A DNA stretch of 64,000 bases from contig JADJXK010000001.1 in the NCBI GenBank assembly GCA_016710325.1, positions 62,001 through 126,000 of the forward strand, in the 5' to 3' direction. The notes under the pieces are model-generated. The model searched no databases. It had not been told where the DNA came from and saw only the letters and a program-made list of their open reading frames with translations. This DNA comes from Candidatus Leptofilum proximum (GTDB lineage: Bacteria; Chloroflexota; Anaerolineae; Promineifilales; Promineifilaceae). The position numbers were made by a program, and so were the translations under genes. Shown in pieces: positions 26,184 to 33,304 of this stretch (position 1 is its first letter; each line of letters opens with the position of its first letter).

Positions 26184-27695
26184 ATGCGACCCAGCTTGAA
26201 TATTATTTCCGATCAACTCATCGGCCAGATTTTGGACGAAGCCAGGCGCATTTTAAGCGAGATCGGCATTGAGGTGCGCGGTTCGGCGCTGCGGCAGCGG
26301 CTGTTGGATTACGGCCTGAAGCTGGACGCGGCCGCGGAGCGCGTTCTGTTCCCGCCCGATGTTGTGGAATGGGCTGTCAAAACTGCGCCGTCGTCGTTTA
26401 TGCTGTATGACCGGAACGGAAACCCGCATGCCGAATTAGGCGGCGATAAGGTGCATTTTGTGCCCGGTTCCAGCGGCCTCAAGGTGCTGGATCATCGCAC
26501 GGGGGAGACGCGGCTGGCCAATACGGCCGATTTCGTCGAATACGTGCGCTTGACCGATGGCCTGGAACATATCGCCTACCTCGCTACCGCCTTCTCCACC
26601 AACGACGACATTGAAGCCGAGGTTTCTGACGCCTGGCGGCTGTATTTGTGCCTGACCAACTCGCTCAAGCCGGTGGTGTCCGGCGCGTTTACCGAGCACG
26701 GCGTGCCGCGCATGGCGGAGATGATGGCCCTTTTCCGACAGGATCGGGCCGATTTGATCGCCCGGCCGATGTCCATTTTTACTATCACCGCCACGGGCAA
26801 CTTCCGTTACAGCGAAGATTCCTGCCAGAATTTGCTGGACTGCGTCGAGGCGGGCATTCCCATCGAGATTGTGCCCGTGACGCTGATGGGGCTGATTGCC
26901 CCGGTGACGCTGGTGGGGGCCACGGTGTTCCACACGGCCGATGTGCTGGCCGGGCTGACAATGGCTCAAATTGTGAAACCGGGCGCGCCGGTGCTGTTTG
27001 GCGGGGCTCCCGCCGCCTTTCACATGAAAGCGGCAACTTCGCCGATGGTGGCCATTGAGGCACTGCATCTGGACGTGGCATATACGGCCGTTGGCAAGCA
27101 CCTCAATTTGCCCACCCAGGCGTACATGGCCTTGAGCGATGGCAAATTTTTAGATGCCCAGGCCGGGGCGGAGACATTTGGCAGCGCCTTGCTGGCGGCG
27201 CTGGCCGGAGTTAACTCCGTTTCCGGGCCGGGGATGCTAGATTACGTGCTGGTGTTTAGCCTGGAAAAGCTGGTTGTGGACAACGATTTGTGCGGCCAGG
27301 CGCTCCATTTTGTGCAGGAGATGAAGGTGAAAGAGGATTTGCCCACGCTGAATTTGGTACGCCAACTGCTAGACGAGCAGCATCTCATCACTGCCGAGCA
27401 CACGTTGACCCATTGGCCGCAGTCGCTCTATCTGCCGGATGGGGTGATTGACCGGATGAACCGGGAGAACTGGCAGAAAGCTGGCTCGCCGACGCTGGCC
27501 GAACGGACCAAAACGGCCGTCACCCAGCGCCTCGCCGCCTATACCCCCATTGATACCGACCCCCGAATCGATGCCGAAATGCGCCGCCTTATCCAGGCCG
27601 GTTTGAAGGCGGCGGTCCCGCTGCCTATTGTGCCGAAACATGAGGGAGCAGAAACGGCCGTGTCCCCACGCCGCCGCCGCTTCCGCCGCGATTAG
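26184..27695 (+). CDS. MttB-family methyltransferase (non-pyrrolysine)
   Basis: A 503-residue member of the trimethylamine methyltransferase (MttB) superfamily, a TIM-barrel enzyme that moves a methyl group from a quaternary or tertiary amine to a corrinoid protein. Family segments are HFVPGSSGLKVLDHRTGETR, DAWRLYLCLTNSLKPVVSGA, SIFTITATGNFRYSED and GLTMAQIVKPGAPVLFGGAP. There is no in-frame TAG, so it is not the pyrrolysine type; such homologues include glycine betaine and proline betaine methyltransferases. ATG 26184 follows ACGAGGTAACC. No corrinoid protein or activating RamA gene is nearby, so the substrate stays open. It is convergent with the Gfo/Idh gene, with one base between stops. 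Confidence 0.9.
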   Translation: MRPSLNIISDQLIGQILDEARRILSEIGIEVRGSALRQRLLDYGLKLDAAAERVLFPPDVVEWAVKTAPSSFMLYDRNGNPHAELGGDKVHFVPGSSGLKVLDHRTGETRLANTADFVEYVRLTDGLEHIAYLATAFSTNDDIEAEVSDAWRLYLCLTNSLKPVVSGAFTEHGVPRMAEMMALFRQDRADLIARPMSIFTITATGNFRYSEDSCQNLLDCVEAGIPIEIVPVTLMGLIAPVTLVGATVFHTADVLAGLTMAQIVKPGAPVLFGGAPAAFHMKAATSPMVAIEALHLDVAYTAVGKHLNLPTQAYMALSDGKFLDAQAGAETFGSALLAALAGVNSVSGPGMLDYVLVFSLEKLVVDNDLCGQALHFVQEMKVKEDLPTLNLVRQLLDEQHLITAEHTLTHWPQSLYLPDGVIDRMNRENWQKAGSPTLAERTKTAVTQRLAAYTPIDTDPRIDAEMRRLIQAGLKAAVPLPIVPKHEGAETAVSPRRRRFRRD

Positions 27696-27696
27696 G

Positions 27697-28839
27697 TTAT
27701 TTTGCGTCCAGCTGGTGCTCTGGCAGACCGGTGGGTAGAGGAGACGGCCGTTCGCAGCTGCTGTTCAGTTCAACGTGATGGCCGCTGTTAGACGCTTCCA
27801 GCACCCCATGCATCACATCCAAAACATGATAGGCGAGCTCGCCGTTGGCCCGGTGGGAACGGCCGTTACGCAGCGCATAGGCCATATCAGCTGCGCCAAT
27901 CCCGCGGCTGTTGCTGGTGTGGCCGTGGGTTAAGGGAATTTCACGCCATTCGCTTTCGCCCGGGCGGCGCACCCAGACCGGGCCATCAAACATGTTGGGG
28001 TCTGGCAGGCACAACGTGCCATTGGTGCCCTGGATTTCCAACAAGACCCCACCCACGTTATTCAGATTGATCGCCGTGCCGGCCGAGACGGCGACGTCGA
28101 AGCTGGTGGTCAGTGTAGCCACCGGGCCGCTGGCAAAATCGAGGATACTGGCAATGTGCGTTGGCGTGCCCACGGCAAACTTCTCGCCCTGCCTGGGTCC
28201 GCTGCCGATGGTGCGCTCCGCGTAAGTGGTGCGCGCCGAGCCGGTCACGCGGCGAACCGGTCCCAGCAGCGCAATCAGGGCCGTCAGGTAGTACGGGCCT
28301 ATGTCAAACAGCGGCCCGGCGCCGACCTGGAAGAGGAACTCGGGGCTTGGGTGCCACGCTTCTGGCCCCTGAATGAGCATAAACGCCTGGGCAGCTACGG
28401 GCGTGCCAATTTCGCCCGAATCCAGAAGTTGGCGGCAGGTTTGCAGACCGCCGCCCAAGAAGGTATCTGGCGCACAGCCCACCAGCAGGCCGCGCATTTC
28501 GGCTTCTTGCAGGAGAAGACGGCCGTCTTCCCGACTAATCGCCAGTGGTTTTTCATTGTAGACCGACTTACCTGCGTGCAGCGCCGCCAACCCGATTTCG
28601 GCGTGTACGTCTGGGGTAGTGAGGTTGATGATTAGCTCAATTTCGGGATCGGCCAGGACGTCGGCGATGGGTTTGGCCTGGGGTACGTTGAACTTCTCGG
28701 CCTGGCTCTGAGCGCGGGGCAACGTGCGGTTGGCGCAGGCCACCAGGTCCAAAATCTCCCACCTGGCGGTGTTTTCCAGATAAATGTCGCTGATGTTACC
28801 GCAGCCGATAACGGCCGTTCTTACTGGTCTTGTGGTCAT
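27697..28839 (-). CDS. Gfo/Idh/MocA-family oxidoreductase
   Basis: A 380-residue NAD(P)-dependent oxidoreductase. The Rossmann fold has TAVIGCGNISDIYLEN, then LINLTTPDVHAEIGLAALHA and the catalytic lysine motif GKSVYNEKPLAIS (residues about 89-101). The C-terminal domain contains GPLFDIGPYYLTALIALLGP with the family's Asp and Tyr positions. The family acts on sugars, inositols and related polyols; the substrate is not predictable here. Its ATG overlaps the stop of the RAYT transposase gene (ATGA at 28836-28839), so insertion of that element has replaced the original upstream sequence. Confidence 0.92.
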   Translation of the reverse strand: MTTRPVRTAVIGCGNISDIYLENTARWEILDLVACANRTLPRAQSQAEKFNVPQAKPIADVLADPEIELIINLTTPDVHAEIGLAALHAGKSVYNEKPLAISREDGRLLLQEAEMRGLLVGCAPDTFLGGGLQTCRQLLDSGEIGTPVAAQAFMLIQGPEAWHPSPEFLFQVGAGPLFDIGPYYLTALIALLGPVRRVTGSARTTYAERTIGSGPRQGEKFAVGTPTHIASILDFASGPVATLTTSFDVAVSAGTAINLNNVGGVLLEIQGTNGTLCLPDPNMFDGPVWVRRPGESEWREIPLTHGHTSNSRGIGAADMAYALRNGRSHRANGELAYHVLDVMHGVLEASNSGHHVELNSSCERPSPLPTGLPEHQLDAK

Positions 28840-29483
28840 AATTCATCCTCTCGTAGGTCGGATTGCCAATCCGACCTACAGTACGTATACGGCCATTCCC
28901 ACCACTCTGTAACCAATCCTGCTTTAACGGGATTATTCAGCACGTAATGGATGATCCTTTCCCATTCGGCCCCATCCCGCACAATATGATCATAGCTTTC
29001 GGCCTGCCAAAATGTGCCCTGACGGCCAAGCAGCTTGTTGCATTCATTCGCTGTATGTCGCTTCAGCGACTGCATAATTTTCGACAGCTTATGATATTGA
29101 GGCGTACCATCCGGGTTCAAGTCCTTTTGTAATGGCGCAAACACCAAATGGGTATGGTTCGATAAAATGGTAAAGGCGTCCAGCCGGTAGACGCACTGGT
29201 CGCGATAGTGGAGGCTGTCGGCCACAATTTGGGCGAGCGCTGGCTGTTGAAGATAGTCCGGTCCGTTTGACAGATGTAATGCTTCATCAAAACGGCCGAA
29301 ATGCCGCCTGTCTGCCAGGTAACGGTCTTCGTTTGTTGTAGCAATCCGCAGTTCAGCCCTTCTATCTGCCGTTAATCGCTCAATAACTGCTTGCGGCAAT
29401 GATCCGGCAAGACGAAATGTCACGAATAGGGTCGCGCCCTTGGGTTGCATGTGGGGGAGCTTACGTTTATAAAATTCTTCCAT
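28836..29483 (-). CDS. REP-associated tyrosine transposase (RAYT, Y1 family)
   Basis: A 215-residue single-strand nuclease of the Y1/HUH family. Evidence includes GATLFVTFRLAGSLPQAVIE near the start, the metal-binding HxH motif in ILSNHTHLVF (about residues 106-115), and the catalytic tyrosine in GTFWQAESYDHIVRDGAEWE (about residues 156-175). The end, YVLNNPVKAGLVTEWWEWPY, is a RAYT signature. RAYTs are domesticated IS200/IS605-like enzymes that cut and mobilise REP palindromes. Identical 27-bp palindromes lie 9 bases before its start and inside its last codons, where the peptide CRSDWQSDLR is encoded by the palindrome itself. No Shine-Dalgarno is visible. Confidence 0.93.
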   Translation of the reverse strand: MEEFYKRKLPHMQPKGATLFVTFRLAGSLPQAVIERLTADRRAELRIATTNEDRYLADRRHFGRFDEALHLSNGPDYLQQPALAQIVADSLHYRDQCVYRLDAFTILSNHTHLVFAPLQKDLNPDGTPQYHKLSKIMQSLKRHTANECNKLLGRQGTFWQAESYDHIVRDGAEWERIIHYVLNNPVKAGLVTEWWEWPYTYCRSDWQSDLREDEL

Positions 29484-29519
29484 GTGGTTGGTGTAGGTCG
29501 GATTGCCAATCCGACCTAC
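28853..29519. mobile_element. RAYT unit bounded by identical REP palindromes
   Basis: Perfect 27-bp palindromes lie at 28853-28879 and 29493-29519, with 13-base arms GTAGGTCGGATTG and CAATCCGACCTAC around a central C. Both are identical. Together with the RAYT gene between them they look like a self-contained mobile cassette of 667 bases. Its insertion separates the Gfo/Idh gene from the TolB-like gene. Confidence 0.85.
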
Positions 29520-30397
29520 GGCTTAAGCCGATAAGAAACGAACGCCAATGTCCGATTATCCGGTGACCAGGAGTTTACGTTTATTGTGCCCTGACCGCCA
29601 AACAGTTTCACGATGAGTTTTGAGGCACCGCCCTCCGCCGAAACCAGGCGCAGTTCCACATGTTTGTTTGGTGGATGGTCGCCCGGTTCTACGTCACCTT
29701 TTCTATAGGCAATGTAGGCCACGAAACGGCCGTCCGGCGACACATGCGGAAACCAGCAGTTCGCTTCTTCCTGCACCATGTGCGTCGGGTTCGCGCCGTC
29801 CGCATCCATGCGCCAGATTTGCATCAAACCGCTGCGCGTGGAGTTGAACCAGATGTGTTTGCCGTCTGGGGAATACTCTGGACCGTCGTCCAGACCCGGT
29901 TTGTTGGTGAGCTGTGTTTCCGGGCCACCATTGACGGAAATGGTGTAGATGTCGTACTGGCCGCCGCGCTCGGCGCAGTAGGCCAACCGCTGGCCGTCGG
30001 GGGACCAGCCGTGCAGGTAGCTTGGGCCTTTTTCGGTCACTAGCTTTGGCGTGCCGCCCGCCAGGGGCAAAATGTAAATCCGCGATTGGGCATCTTCGTT
30101 GGTGTGGTGGCTGATGGCCAGCTGGCTGTTGTCAGGTGAGAGCACGTGGTCGTTGTTGCAGTCGGTGGCGAAGCCCGTGTCGATTACTTTGATTTCCCCG
30201 GTGTCCAGTTCGTAGCTGAACATGCGTCCCCGGCTGTTGTAGATGAGGAAACGGCCGTCGCCCGTCCAATTCGGCGCTTCAATCACATAATCAAATTCCC
30301 GGATAACAGTTCTCTCTCCCGTGTGTACGTCGACCGTTTCCAGGACGCTGTAAGTGTCACGTTCTGCGATCCATTTTCTCAGGGTTTCGATGTCCAT
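29516..30397 (-). CDS. TolB-like WD40/PD40 beta-propeller protein
   Basis: A 293-residue soluble beta-propeller of repeated PD40 blades: APNWTGDGRFLIYNSRGRMF, LSPDNSQLAISHH, WSPDGQRLAYCAERGGQYDI, YSPDGKHIWFNSTRSGLMQI, VSPDGRFVAYIAYRKGD and WSPDNRTLAFVSY. No signal peptide is seen, so unlike TolB it is probably cytosolic. Such proteins may bind or hydrolyse small carbohydrates (oligogalacturonate-lyase-like) but the role cannot be set from sequence. The stop codon touches the REP palindrome of the RAYT unit, so the extreme C-terminus may have been altered by that insertion. Confidence 0.85.
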   Translation of the reverse strand: MDIETLRKWIAERDTYSVLETVDVHTGERTVIREFDYVIEAPNWTGDGRFLIYNSRGRMFSYELDTGEIKVIDTGFATDCNNDHVLSPDNSQLAISHHTNEDAQSRIYILPLAGGTPKLVTEKGPSYLHGWSPDGQRLAYCAERGGQYDIYTISVNGGPETQLTNKPGLDDGPEYSPDGKHIWFNSTRSGLMQIWRMDADGANPTHMVQEEANCWFPHVSPDGRFVAYIAYRKGDVEPGDHPPNKHVELRLVSAEGGASKLIVKLFGGQGTINVNSWSPDNRTLAFVSYRLKP

Positions 30398-30419
30398 TTA
30401 GGTGAGTCTCCTCTTGTTG

Positions 30420-30598
30420 CGGGATCACGCCCCAATAGAGGCCGCGCCAACCAAACACGCTTTCGGCGATAATCCCACCCAGCACAGGACCGATCAAGGC
30501 AGGGCAATCAGCCAGGCAAACAGCGCCATCCCGTCGAATTTGGCAATCATTTGCGGCGTGGCGATATTCCTGGCGTTGATGAAAATAAATTGCGTCAT
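30420..30598 (-). pseudogene. Decayed MFS (DHA2-type) drug transporter fragment
   Basis: Two out-of-frame remnants on the minus strand recall a drug:H+ antiporter. Starting at ATG 30598 one reads NIATPQMIAKFDGMALFAWL, like the first helix of DHA2 transporters, then a stop. A second frame from about 30494 reads GPVLGGIIAESVFGWRGLYW, matching motif C with its GPxLGG. The bases encoding helices 2-4 and the rest of the protein are missing. No intact frame exists. It lies downstream of the MerR, luciferase-like and DUF2255 genes, so a MerR-controlled exporter may once have been part of that operon. Confidence 0.6.
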
Positions 30599-30634
30599 AG
30601 GAATTTCTTGTTTTTCAATGTTATTTCCGAGCGC

Positions 30635-30943
30635 TTAATAGTTGACCCCTAAATCCAGGGCGCGTTTGATGATGGTGCGGCTGGCTTCTTCATCCAGCGC
30701 CCAGGGATTGGTGATATCTTTCTGCACACCACCGGCCCAGATACGGCCGTCATGCCGCACCAGAACCCCACGAAACCAGACGGAGGAACGGCCGTTTACC
30801 GACCGCACAAATAAATTATCCCCCACGCGCACCACCCAGATGATCACTGGCTTACGCAGCGTGCCCTCAGCCTTCCGCCCGGCGATTTGCAGCTCTTCGG
30901 CGCTTCCGATCCTGTTAAGTTCCTCGTTTGTCCATTCAGTCAT
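30635..30943 (-). CDS. DUF2255 family protein
   Basis: A 102-residue protein matching the DUF2255 pattern: WTNEELNRIGSAEELQIAGR, then KPVIIWVVRVGDNLFVRSVN, then GRSSVWFRGVLVRHDGRIWA and a C-terminal DITNPWALDEEASRTIIKRA. No membrane segment is present. Function is unknown; the fold is thought to be related to small flavin-binding or nitroreductase-like barrels. ATG 30943 has AAGGATTACC before it. It is collinear with and 13 bases downstream of the luciferase-like gene, so they are probably co-transcribed under the MerR promoter. Confidence 0.82.
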   Translation of the reverse strand: MTEWTNEELNRIGSAEELQIAGRKAEGTLRKPVIIWVVRVGDNLFVRSVNGRSSVWFRGVLVRHDGRIWAGGVQKDITNPWALDEEASRTIIKRALDLGVNY

Positions 30944-30956
30944 GGTAATCCTTCTG

Positions 30957-31844
30957 TTAGAGTTCGGCTGCGGCCGGGATGATTTCTTTGGCGAAGGTTT
31001 CCAGCGGCGTGATTTTGTAAACATCCGGCATATTGAAGATCGCGTGGGTGAACCCCATCTCAGAGAGCTCTTTGAGGCGATTAATCGTGCTGTCTACGGT
31101 ATCTTTCTCGGAAAGGTTTACGGTGCTGAGAGATGTTTTTTCAATAGTGTCGTAATCACGTCCCAGCCTTTCGCAATGCGCTTTGAGCGTGTCGAGCGCT
31201 TTTTGCATGTTCTCTTTGCCCACCCATTCCCCAATATTGCAAGCGTCCGCATATTGCGCCACCATGCGCAGGGTTTTTGTCGGGCCGGTGCCGCCAATCA
31301 TAATGCGCGGATGCGGAGTTGATAGCGGGCGGGGGTTGTTGGTGATGGCTGGCGCAGAAAAATGTGTACCCGCAAAGGATGTCTCATCATTCGCCCAGAG
31401 CGCCTTCGCCAGTTGCAGATTATCTTCCAGCTGCTCGAAGCGTTCTGAGGTAGGTGGGTAGGGAATGCCAAAGCCTTTTGCTTCTTCTTCATACCAGGCC
31501 GCGCCAATGCCGAGATAAGCCCGACCCCCTGAAAGAATGTCAAGCGTGTTGACCATCTTCAGCAGAACTGAAGGATGGCGATAGATCACGCCCGTGACCA
31601 GGACGCCGAGATAAGCTTTTTCCGTGAGCCCAGCAAAGTAGCCGAGCGTGGTATAGCTCTCCATCATGGGGTCGGTATAGGCTTCGCCAAACAGCCCCTT
31701 GATTTGATAATAATGGTCCATCACCCAGAGGCTGTAGAACCCGGCCGCTTCAGCGGTGGTGACGATTTCTTTGAGTTTGGGACGGATAACGGCCGTTCCC
31801 CCCGGGTACTTAAATGACGGAATTTGTAATCCAATGTGCATCAT
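30957..31844 (-). CDS. LLM-class (luciferase-like, F420-type) oxidoreductase
   Basis: A 295-residue flavin- or F420-dependent oxidoreductase of the bacterial luciferase superfamily. Visible family elements are MHIGLQIPSF (strand 1), AEAAGFYSLWVMDHYYQI, VTGVIYRHPSVLLKMVNTLD, LSGGRAYLGIGAAWYEEEAK and the phosphate-binding PHPRIMIGGTGPTKTLRMVA. The sequence pattern resembles F420-dependent family members, which Chloroflexota commonly encode. AAGGAGATTG precedes two adjacent ATGs (31844 and 31841). The MerR gene stop is 12 bases upstream, so both share a transcript. Confidence 0.9.
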   Translation of the reverse strand: MMHIGLQIPSFKYPGGTAVIRPKLKEIVTTAEAAGFYSLWVMDHYYQIKGLFGEAYTDPMMESYTTLGYFAGLTEKAYLGVLVTGVIYRHPSVLLKMVNTLDILSGGRAYLGIGAAWYEEEAKGFGIPYPPTSERFEQLEDNLQLAKALWANDETSFAGTHFSAPAITNNPRPLSTPHPRIMIGGTGPTKTLRMVAQYADACNIGEWVGKENMQKALDTLKAHCERLGRDYDTIEKTSLSTVNLSEKDTVDSTINRLKELSEMGFTHAIFNMPDVYKITPLETFAKEIIPAAAEL

Positions 31845-31855
31845 CAATCTCCTTA

Positions 31856-32233
31856 TCAATTCGTTAATTCTTGCTCACTCTTCAAGACCGCGTTTTCGTA
31901 AACCTGTATTTTGTGGTTCAACAAGTCTAAGGTCTCTTGCATCTCAGCCATCCTGGCCATCAGTCGGGCACGCTGCTCCTGCAAGATTTTTTTCCTGGCT
32001 TCATTGGTCTCATCACCTTGTTCAACAAGCGCGAAGTATTCGAGCAGAACTTCAATGGGAAGCCCAGCCGCCCGCATACATTTGACGAAATCAATTCGCT
32101 TTGTATCAAGCTCGTCGTAATCTCTGATGCCGCTGTCCGTCCGGTTGACCGGTGGGAGAAGGCCAATTTTCTCGTAGTAGCGCAGCGTATCCACGGAAAG
32201 CCCGAATTGTTCACTCACTTCTGAAATCTTCAT
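31856..32233 (-). CDS. MerR-family transcriptional activator
   Basis: A 125-residue MerR regulator. The helix-turn-helix and wing are KISEVSEQFGLSVDTLRYYE and KIGLLPPVNRTDSGIRDYDE, followed by a long dimerisation helix (RARLMARMAEMQETLDLLNH). It resembles the organic-compound or oxidative-stress branch that has no C-terminal metal-site cysteines; Cys52 (VKCMRAAGLP) is the conserved position in that branch. GGAGGTGTCC precedes the ATG. It is the first gene of an operon with the luciferase-like and DUF2255 genes, driven by a typical MerR promoter. The inducer is unknown. Confidence 0.92.
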   Translation of the reverse strand: MKISEVSEQFGLSVDTLRYYEKIGLLPPVNRTDSGIRDYDELDTKRIDFVKCMRAAGLPIEVLLEYFALVEQGDETNEARKKILQEQRARLMARMAEMQETLDLLNHKIQVYENAVLKSEQELTN

Positions 32234-32252
32234 GTGGACACCTCCAGGGCGT

Positions 32253-32283
32253 AGTTTAACACCTGGAGTTAACTCCAGGTCAA
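32253..32283 (-). promoter_or_regulatory. MerR-type promoter with 19-bp spacer and 20-bp operator
   Basis: On the minus strand TTGACC (32283-32278) and TAAACT (32258-32253) are 19 bases apart, the overlong spacer typical of MerR-activated promoters. Between and overlapping them lies the perfect 20-bp palindrome ACCTGGAGTTAACTCCAGGT (32261-32280). Geometry and palindrome together strongly suggest autoregulation by the MerR protein. Confidence 0.85.
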
Positions 32284-32385
32284 GGGCAGTTTTGAAATTG
32301 GTCGAAAGCTGTTTGCAGATTTGCAAAGACGGTTACGGCCGTATCCCTTACCCTCCTAAAACCAACAACTTTTTAAGGAGAAGAA

Positions 32386-32547
32386 ATGGAAGAGAAACAA
32401 ATTCCCTCTGAGGACCAACCAGCCGAAAACAACGAGCTGCCCAAAGGTCAGGTTTGGTTCGACAAAATTTTCTTACTGCTCGCCCTGTCCATCCTGATCA
32501 CAGGTTTAATTTATAACGCCTGGGGGCTTTGGGAACTGTTTCGCTAA
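32386..32547 (+). CDS. Small single-span membrane protein upstream of the oxidase subunits
   Basis: A 53-residue protein, starting at ATG 32386 after TTAAGGAGAAG. It has an acidic N-terminal half (EEKQIPSEDQPAENNELPKG) and one membrane helix, IFLLLALSILITGLIYNAW. Position directly before a CuA subunit II suggests a small oxidase subunit comparable to subunit IIa of Thermus ba3 oxidase, but no sequence similarity can be claimed. It belongs to the following respiratory operon by spacing (107 bases) and orientation. Confidence 0.6.
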   Translation: MEEKQIPSEDQPAENNELPKGQVWFDKIFLLLALSILITGLIYNAWGLWELFR

Positions 32548-32654
32548 GCCGCCCAACCCAAACATATCCAAACGAAAGCAACCAAGAGCGGCGCAGTCTT
32601 TAACGGCGCTGGTTTGCGTTCGCCCCTGTCTATTTTTCTGTGGAGGAATGAAAC

Positions 32655-33173
32655 ATGCTTGCTCCTGAACAAAGGTGGTGGAAACCGCTCCACCGATACG
32701 AAAAGAGCTGGGTCATTGTGGCCTTTTGCTGGTGTCTATTGTTAACGGCCATGATGCCGATCTGGTATTTTTACGGCCGTCAAAACGTCCCCGCCGAAAC
32801 GATTAAAACCACCCCCGATCAATATCGTGCCCAGGTAGACGCTATGGTGGCCCAATATGAAGTTGGCAAAGAAAACGGCATTCCCGTTGTAGCCCCGCCA
32901 CCCGGCAGCGACGTCTACTTTTTGGCGCGCCAATGGCAGTGGTACCCTGTCTTGCAGCTGGAAGAAGGTGAAACCTACCGGCTGCACCTCTCATCGCTGG
33001 ATGTCCAGCACGGCTTTTCGTTGCAGCCGGTTAACCTCAATTTGCAGGTCATTCCCGGCTACGACTACATTGCCACCATTACTCCCACGCAAAGCGGGGA
33101 ATTTTCTGTTGTCTGTAACGAATTTTGCGCCATTGGTCACCACCTGATGGTGGGCAAAATCATCGTCAAGTAA
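32655..33173 (+). CDS. Heme-copper oxidase/NO reductase subunit II (CuA)
   Basis: A 172-residue subunit II with a single N-terminal membrane helix (VIVAFCWCLLLTAMMPIWYF, residues about 20-40) and an outside cupredoxin domain. All CuA ligands are present: His119 (DVQHGF), then CNEFCAIGHHLM giving Cys154, Glu156 (backbone), Cys158, His162 and Met165. The short one-helix form is typical of B-type (ba3-like) oxidases. CuA takes electrons from a soluble cytochrome c or cupredoxin and passes them to subunit I, encoded next. Ribosome site GGAGGAATG. Confidence 0.93.
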   Translation: MLAPEQRWWKPLHRYEKSWVIVAFCWCLLLTAMMPIWYFYGRQNVPAETIKTTPDQYRAQVDAMVAQYEVGKENGIPVVAPPPGSDVYFLARQWQWYPVLQLEEGETYRLHLSSLDVQHGFSLQPVNLNLQVIPGYDYIATITPTQSGEFSVVCNEFCAIGHHLMVGKIIVK

Positions 33174-33304
33174 AAGCGGGAAAGTTTTTGAAATTAGGAG
33201 AGCTGATTTGCCCGCTTTTGCTCAAGTAATTGGCAGATTTGAATCTCATCTATTTTGAAAAACTTTCTGCCAATTACCTAAGTAGAAGAAGGAGAGAACA
33301 CCCT

